Part shown: positions 4,465-7,901 of the stretch, piece after piece | Position numbering within the stretch: the first letter of the stretch is position 1 | Layout of the letters: each line of letters begins with the position of its first letter | Assembly (NCBI GenBank): GCA_964407525.1 | Contig: CAYOWC010000235.1 | Location: 1-7,901, forward strand | Source: DUZB01 sp964407525 | GTDB taxonomy: Bacteria > Desulfobacterota > DSM-4660 > Desulfatiglandales > Desulfatiglandaceae | DNA: 7,901 nucleotides | Direction: 5' to 3' | Position numbers and translations under genes: made by a program | Notes under the pieces: generated by a model | Databases searched by the model: none | What the model saw: the letters and a program-made list of their open reading frames with translations, nothing else | Told to the model about the DNA's origin: nothing

Positions 4465-7239
4465 TCAGCCCTTGTCAGAAGACGAATTGGTTTTAATTTC
4501 CTTAAGGGAAACAGGATTCTTTCCATCAAACTCTGTTTGGTTAACCCGCTGATAACGCCATTTTTGACTGGTTTCCTCCGAAACACGTTTACACCAGGAT
4601 CGCATGGCCTCATCCTTTGCGCGAGTGCCTTCCCAGACGCGGCCTTTGGTCTCAATGATCCAATTAACGTCCCCCTGATCTGTACTTTGAACCGCCACAA
4701 AATCCGGGTGATAAAAGCCGATAGCGCCGCTGGGTTTGATGTAATCAACCCGGAACTGGGTGCCTGACTCGCCTTGCTCGGTGGTTCCCAGAGCGGCAAA
4801 GCGGAACACGTCGGAAGCGCGGTCGAGAAATTCAGCGAAACGACGCTCAAAATCATTATAGGTCGCAACGTAGTTGAAGATGGTTTTGCCGGCCACCAGG
4901 GGTGGAAGGTTCCGCCGCCAGCTGAAGGGTTTGGTTTCAGATAGCTTATAATCAGATTTATCGAATTCAATGGCGCGACGCTCCAGGGTCAGCTCTGCGA
5001 CTTTTCGGGCCAGATATTTGGCGATTCCCTCTTTCAGCTCCAATCTCGCCAGATGGGAGCGCACTTCCTTCTTTTCCAGTTCAACGGCGTGCCCAAAACA
5101 GCGGTTGGACACATAATCGCGAACAATGGGATAGAGCTCTGCAAAACGGTTTGGGAGCCGGGCCTCTTCAATGACCTTGTTGGTGATGGAAACCATGATA
5201 TCCCGGGCTTGGGGCGGTTCCCCGCCGATATCAGCCTGATGTACTTCCGTATTGAGGGTAGCAAACTGAAGCTTCAGCTTTAACCTGAAAATCTCGTCTA
5301 GTTCAACCTGCTCATGGATAGCTTCCAAATCTTCAATCAGCAATTCCGCCAGCTTTCGAACATCATGCACCAGCCTTGGCTTGGTGATGGGCAAAGCGAT
5401 ATCATACTCCAGTCGCTCCCGGACAGGGGATATGATAACCGGCAGGGGCGGATCTTTTTTCTTGGTGGTGGTTACCCCGACTCCTTCGGCTTCAAGTTGT
5501 TCCCGCAGCACTTTAAGGAGGTTGCGGGTGCCCAGCACCTCAAGGGTCTGGGTTTTATCCGGCCCGATTTGCGTCATGAGACGCAGGCCCCTGCCAATGA
5601 CCTGCTCGGGCAGGATCTCTGCTTTTGCCGTGAAGGGACGCAGGCCCAGAACCACCGAGACATTACGTACATCCCAACCTTCACGGAGCATCATAACGCT
5701 CACTATAGCTTTGATGCGGCTTTCGGCTTTGTCGATATCCCGGGCCGCTTCCCGGGCCTTTTCCAGATCCTTTTTAGTGACCTCGCCGGCGCTGTCCGTG
5801 TGGATCACGAGAATTTCGGATTCTTTCAGCCCGAATTCCTTTGTTTTCCAGAGATATTCTCCCAATTTATCGGCATAAACATTTTTCTCCGCCATGATAA
5901 ACAGCACCGGCTTTTGTTGGAGTTTCTTGTAAACCTTGTAGTGCTCACGCCATCGGGCAACAGCCGCCCTGAGCCAGTATCCGTATTTTTCCGAAACGTT
6001 GTCTTTGGTGACCTTATCCGGATCCTGGGCCGGCTGCTTGGGATCATCCTCTTTGGTAACGATGATTGGTGCTTTGACGATCCGATCCTCCACGGCCTGC
6101 GCCAACGGGTAGTCGCAAACCGTCCAAGGGTAATACATACCGTGCTGATCTTTCGGAGTGGCCGAAAAATCGAACCAGAGGGAGAGTCCCTTGGGCAGGG
6201 AGCGGTGAATCGCTAACAAAGACCGGCTCCATGCCAAATCCTCATCGTGGACGTGGTGCGCTTCGTCGTTGAATACCACCAGGTCTTTTAGGGATTTAAC
6301 CCGGTCCAGCATGGAACGCCGGCCGGAATTAGCCAGATCCTGGTTCGGCTTTTTGCCGAGCAGGGTTTCCACGGCGTTTTGAGGTGTCCAATCCTTTTCA
6401 CGGGATTCATAGAGTTGGTGAATGTTGGTCAAAAACAGGTTGCCCGAAGGGTCCGGTTCGCTGGATTCGCCTCGCAGGATGACCTTCTGGTTGAATATGC
6501 CCCGCCATTCCGGTGGGATCAGGGGAATCTGATAAAAAACCCGGTTGGCGCCAAAATCTTTTTCCAGTCGCTGATAAACGATTACATTGGGCGCTACAAC
6601 CAGGAAGTTGGTGGACAAATCCGATCCGGGGACCATTTTTCGATGAAAGTGTGACCAGACGATGGCCATGGCCATCACCCAGGTCTTGCCTGATCCCGTA
6701 GCCATCTTGAGGGCAAATCGCCTAAGGTCTTCAGGTGGAAGGTCCTGTACACCATCCCTCTCCAGCTCCGGAACATACCGCACAATCTGGCGCCGGTCAT
6801 CCATGGTGGTCTGAAAGACGATGTTGTCGGAGAAGAGGTCTTTTTTATACACCTCGGCGTAAGACTGAATCAGTTCTACTACATCTCGCCTGGCGGCTAC
6901 TTCCACCAACCAGGCCAAGGTCTCCATGGCTTCTCGCTGGCAGAAGTAATAGCGAAAAGGCGTTCCGAACCCGGGCACTTCATGGTCTTCCTCAAACCAA
7001 TATTCAAAAAGCCGTAGTGTAACCTCAGAGGCGCCCGAATAGTTTTTCGCACGCCATTTGTCCACGGCCTCGCGGATTTTAGGTACGAGTAGCAGGCGGC
7101 TTTTCCGCCGACCGTTTGCAATACGCCAGCCGGTCAGAGCCTTTTCGTCCTTTACTAGATGAGCATCCGGCTTGAGCCACGGAAGACGGCCCGGAATCTC
7201 TGGGAGATCCTTATCATATGCAATAACAGAGCGAGGCAT
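4465..7239 (-). CDS. Type III restriction subunit-like helicase-nuclease (Res family)
   Basis: A 924-residue protein starting at ATG 7239 (MPRSVIAYDKDLPEIPGRL), with GGAGA at 7244-7248 just upstream. A TTG 23 codons earlier (7308) lacks an RBS. The superfamily 2 helicase motifs are intact: Walker A ATGSGKT (180-186), Walker B NDEAHH (324-329), SATP (359-362), REGWDV (519-524) and QVIGRGLR (546-553). The C-terminal nuclease domain shows YHPDF (843-847) and, after 16 residues, ETKG (863-866), a PD-(D/E)xK site. It would act as an ATP-driven translocase that cuts DNA. It resembles the ~900-residue Res-like group that, from memory, NCBI labels BPTD_3080-type restriction endonucleases. It follows an AlbA_2 gene and precedes a methylase remnant, as in a restriction/defence operon. 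No frameshift or lost motif is seen, so it could be active although its linked methylase is gone. The family call is strong; the operating mode and target are unknown. Confidence 0.92.
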   Translation of the reverse strand: MPRSVIAYDKDLPEIPGRLPWLKPDAHLVKDEKALTGWRIANGRRKSRLLLVPKIREAVDKWRAKNYSGASEVTLRLFEYWFEEDHEVPGFGTPFRYYFCQREAMETLAWLVEVAARRDVVELIQSYAEVYKKDLFSDNIVFQTTMDDRRQIVRYVPELERDGVQDLPPEDLRRFALKMATGSGKTWVMAMAIVWSHFHRKMVPGSDLSTNFLVVAPNVIVYQRLEKDFGANRVFYQIPLIPPEWRGIFNQKVILRGESSEPDPSGNLFLTNIHQLYESREKDWTPQNAVETLLGKKPNQDLANSGRRSMLDRVKSLKDLVVFNDEAHHVHDEDLAWSRSLLAIHRSLPKGLSLWFDFSATPKDQHGMYYPWTVCDYPLAQAVEDRIVKAPIIVTKEDDPKQPAQDPDKVTKDNVSEKYGYWLRAAVARWREHYKVYKKLQQKPVLFIMAEKNVYADKLGEYLWKTKEFGLKESEILVIHTDSAGEVTKKDLEKAREAARDIDKAESRIKAIVSVMMLREGWDVRNVSVVLGLRPFTAKAEILPEQVIGRGLRLMTQIGPDKTQTLEVLGTRNLLKVLREQLEAEGVGVTTTKKKDPPLPVIISPVRERLEYDIALPITKPRLVHDVRKLAELLIEDLEAIHEQVELDEIFRLKLKLQFATLNTEVHQADIGGEPPQARDIMVSITNKVIEEARLPNRFAELYPIVRDYVSNRCFGHAVELEKKEVRSHLARLELKEGIAKYLARKVAELTLERRAIEFDKSDYKLSETKPFSWRRNLPPLVAGKTIFNYVATYNDFERRFAEFLDRASDVFRFAALGTTEQGESGTQFRVDYIKPSGAIGFYHPDFVAVQSTDQGDVNWIIETKGRVWEGTRAKDEAMRSWCKRVSEETSQKWRYQRVNQTEFDGKNPVSLKEIKTNSSSDKG

Positions 7240-7426
7240 GTGTTCTCCAATTTTGAATGTTGGATTTCTTTTTTCAATATTCGGTGTACTGAATGGATGA
7301 ACCCCCAAGCCTGAACATCAGAATTATATAATCCCGTAAAATTTCAAACGGATTACACAATAAAAAGCATCTATATTTTCAACTGGTTAATCCAAAAACC
7401 ATTTGCTCAATTATATAAATTATGCC
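7240..7426 (-). other. AT-rich spacer between the AlbA_2 and Res-like genes
   Basis: This 187-bp spacer is visibly richer in A/T than its flanks and holds no gene. It contains ATTATATAAT (7323-7332, a perfect 10-bp palindrome) and a further TTATATAA near 7411-7418. There is no clear terminator after the upstream gene: TGGTT/AACCA can pair weakly around 7385-7402 but has no T-tract. The spacer suggests that the Res-like gene has its own promoter instead of tight coupling to the gene upstream. Confidence 0.5.
7323..7328 (-). promoter_or_regulatory. Candidate -10 box (TATAAT) for the Res-like gene
   Basis: TATAAT on the minus strand is a perfect -10 hexamer lying about 84 nt upstream of the ATG at 7239. 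No good -35 is found at 16-18 nt (the sequence there is CCGTTT/CGTTTG; TTGAAA is present but only 13 nt away), so it would be a weak or activated promoter. Chance occurrence in AT-rich DNA is possible. Confidence 0.3.
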
Positions 7427-7901
7427 TTAACCTGGATCTTCTTGACCCCTGTTATATAATGCCCACTTGGCTCCTTTTCCCCGTTTGCTCCCAACAATTC
7501 GGATAATCCTCGCCCGTCTCATTTCCTGGAGCAGGTTTGTCACGAAATTCCTTTTTTGATCATCTGTCAAGGCCTCCGACAAATTTTTCAATAACAACTC
7601 ATTGAAATCAGCACGTGTGGCGACGTGAAATTGCCTCAGATAGCCTTCGACCATCTTTTTATAATGCTGCTTATCAAATGGTCGTTTTCGGATGTAATCG
7701 GCCTTTGTCTCCGTAGCCGCAGCAACCTCCGCCGACACGAAAAGGTTCGGTCTGCGCCCCTCAATCAACCGCTTTTTCTTGAGCAATTTGAATTCAGCTT
7801 CCGTAACAGGCTTGCCTTTCTGAACCTTGTCCAAAGCGATCACCTCCCACAGGCTGAGGTCCGTTCGCTGCATCAGCATCCGGGTATATCGCTCATCAAT
7901 A
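7427..7901 (-). CDS. AlbA_2/Schlafen-type ATP-binding protein, C-terminal part (5' end outside window)
   Basis: The frame is open from the right edge to TAA at 7427-7429 and gives 157 residues of the C-terminus. An internal ATG at 7879 is not the start, because the preceding codons (IDERYTR) continue the family pattern. Recognisable segments are TDLSLWEVIALDKVQKGKPV, LIEGRRPNLFVSAEVA, then FDKQHYKKMVEGYLRQFHVA and LTDDQKRNFVTNLLQEMRRA. They match the C-terminal winged-helix-like tail of proteins annotated as AlbA_2-domain (Schlafen-like) ATP-binding or putative DNA-binding proteins. The N-terminal AlbA_2 domain itself lies outside the window, so the assignment rests on the tail. Such genes are frequent in bacterial defence islands and next to restriction genes, on the same strand as here. 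The last seven residues (RGQEDPG) are encoded by an AGGGGTCAAG-containing stretch and look like an add-on to the usual end. The domain call is fairly sure; the function is unknown. Confidence 0.75.
   Translation of the reverse strand, partial: IDERYTRMLMQRTDLSLWEVIALDKVQKGKPVTEAEFKLLKKKRLIEGRRPNLFVSAEVAAATETKADYIRKRPFDKQHYKKMVEGYLRQFHVATRADFNELLLKNLSEALTDDQKRNFVTNLLQEMRRARIIRIVGSKRGKGAKWALYNRGQEDPG

Noticed and set aside
4441..4970. Upstream extension of the methylase-tail frame to an ATG at 4970
   Set aside because: This part overlaps the nuclease domain of the Res-like gene out of frame and shows no methylase similarity; only the last ~50 codons are meaningful.
5314..6216. Long open frame (300 codons) on the plus strand
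   Set aside because: It is antisense to the motif-bearing Res-like gene, has no family signature and no RBS; it is a shadow frame.
6661..6676. Perfect 16-bp palindrome GATGGCCATGGCCATC
   Set aside because: It lies inside the Res-like gene and encodes the alternating MAMAI after Walker A; the symmetry is a by-product of those codons.

Overview
This 7.9 kb window looks like a reworked defence/mobility island, probably from a deltaproteobacterium (Desulfobacterota). That assignment is an inference. It rests on the mid-range GC, an Old Yellow Enzyme-type flavoprotein with a cysteine cluster, a REP-associated tyrosine transposase with GGGGACAGG/GGGGTCA-type flanking sequence, and remnants of restriction-modification genes. 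No rRNA, tRNA or CRISPR array was seen.

Layout, left to right. (1) 1-1550, minus strand: a REP-associated tyrosine transposase (RAYT, 522-1472) is followed 16 nt later by the N-terminal 168 codons of a RhuM-family protein that runs off the left edge. A good sigma70-like promoter (TTGACA-17-TAGGCT) lies upstream of the transposase. (2) 1558-2535, plus strand: a coiled-coil/OmpA-C-domain gene without start codon, RBS or signal peptide. It contains three 74-residue repeats and appears cut at its 5' end next to the transposase's upstream repeat. (3) 2585-3709, minus strand: an intact OYE-family oxidoreductase with a strong RBS and an unusual C-terminal cysteine spacing. (4) 3710-4464, minus strand: a non-coding stretch, a perfect 22-bp inverted repeat, the broken head of a DUF1016 (YhcG-like) gene with an in-frame TGA, and the last ~50 codons of an adenine-specific DNA methyltransferase. 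The methylase stop and the DUF1016 start are one base apart with an RBS between, so these two were once a coupled operon. (5) 4465-7239, minus strand: a complete 924-residue type III restriction subunit-like protein (helicase plus PD-(D/E)xK nuclease). (6) 7427-7901, minus strand: the C-terminal 157 codons of an AlbA_2/Schlafen-type ATP-binding protein.

Reading along the minus strand, the right half (AlbA_2 protein, Res-like helicase-nuclease, methylase tail, DUF1016 head) looks like a multi-gene restriction/defence operon. Its methylase and DUF1016 members have been deleted or interrupted, while the helicase-nuclease is still open. Short GGGGTC-type motifs sit at several of the broken edges, which hints that RAYT-linked repeats or recombination between them shaped the region. 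That last step is inference.
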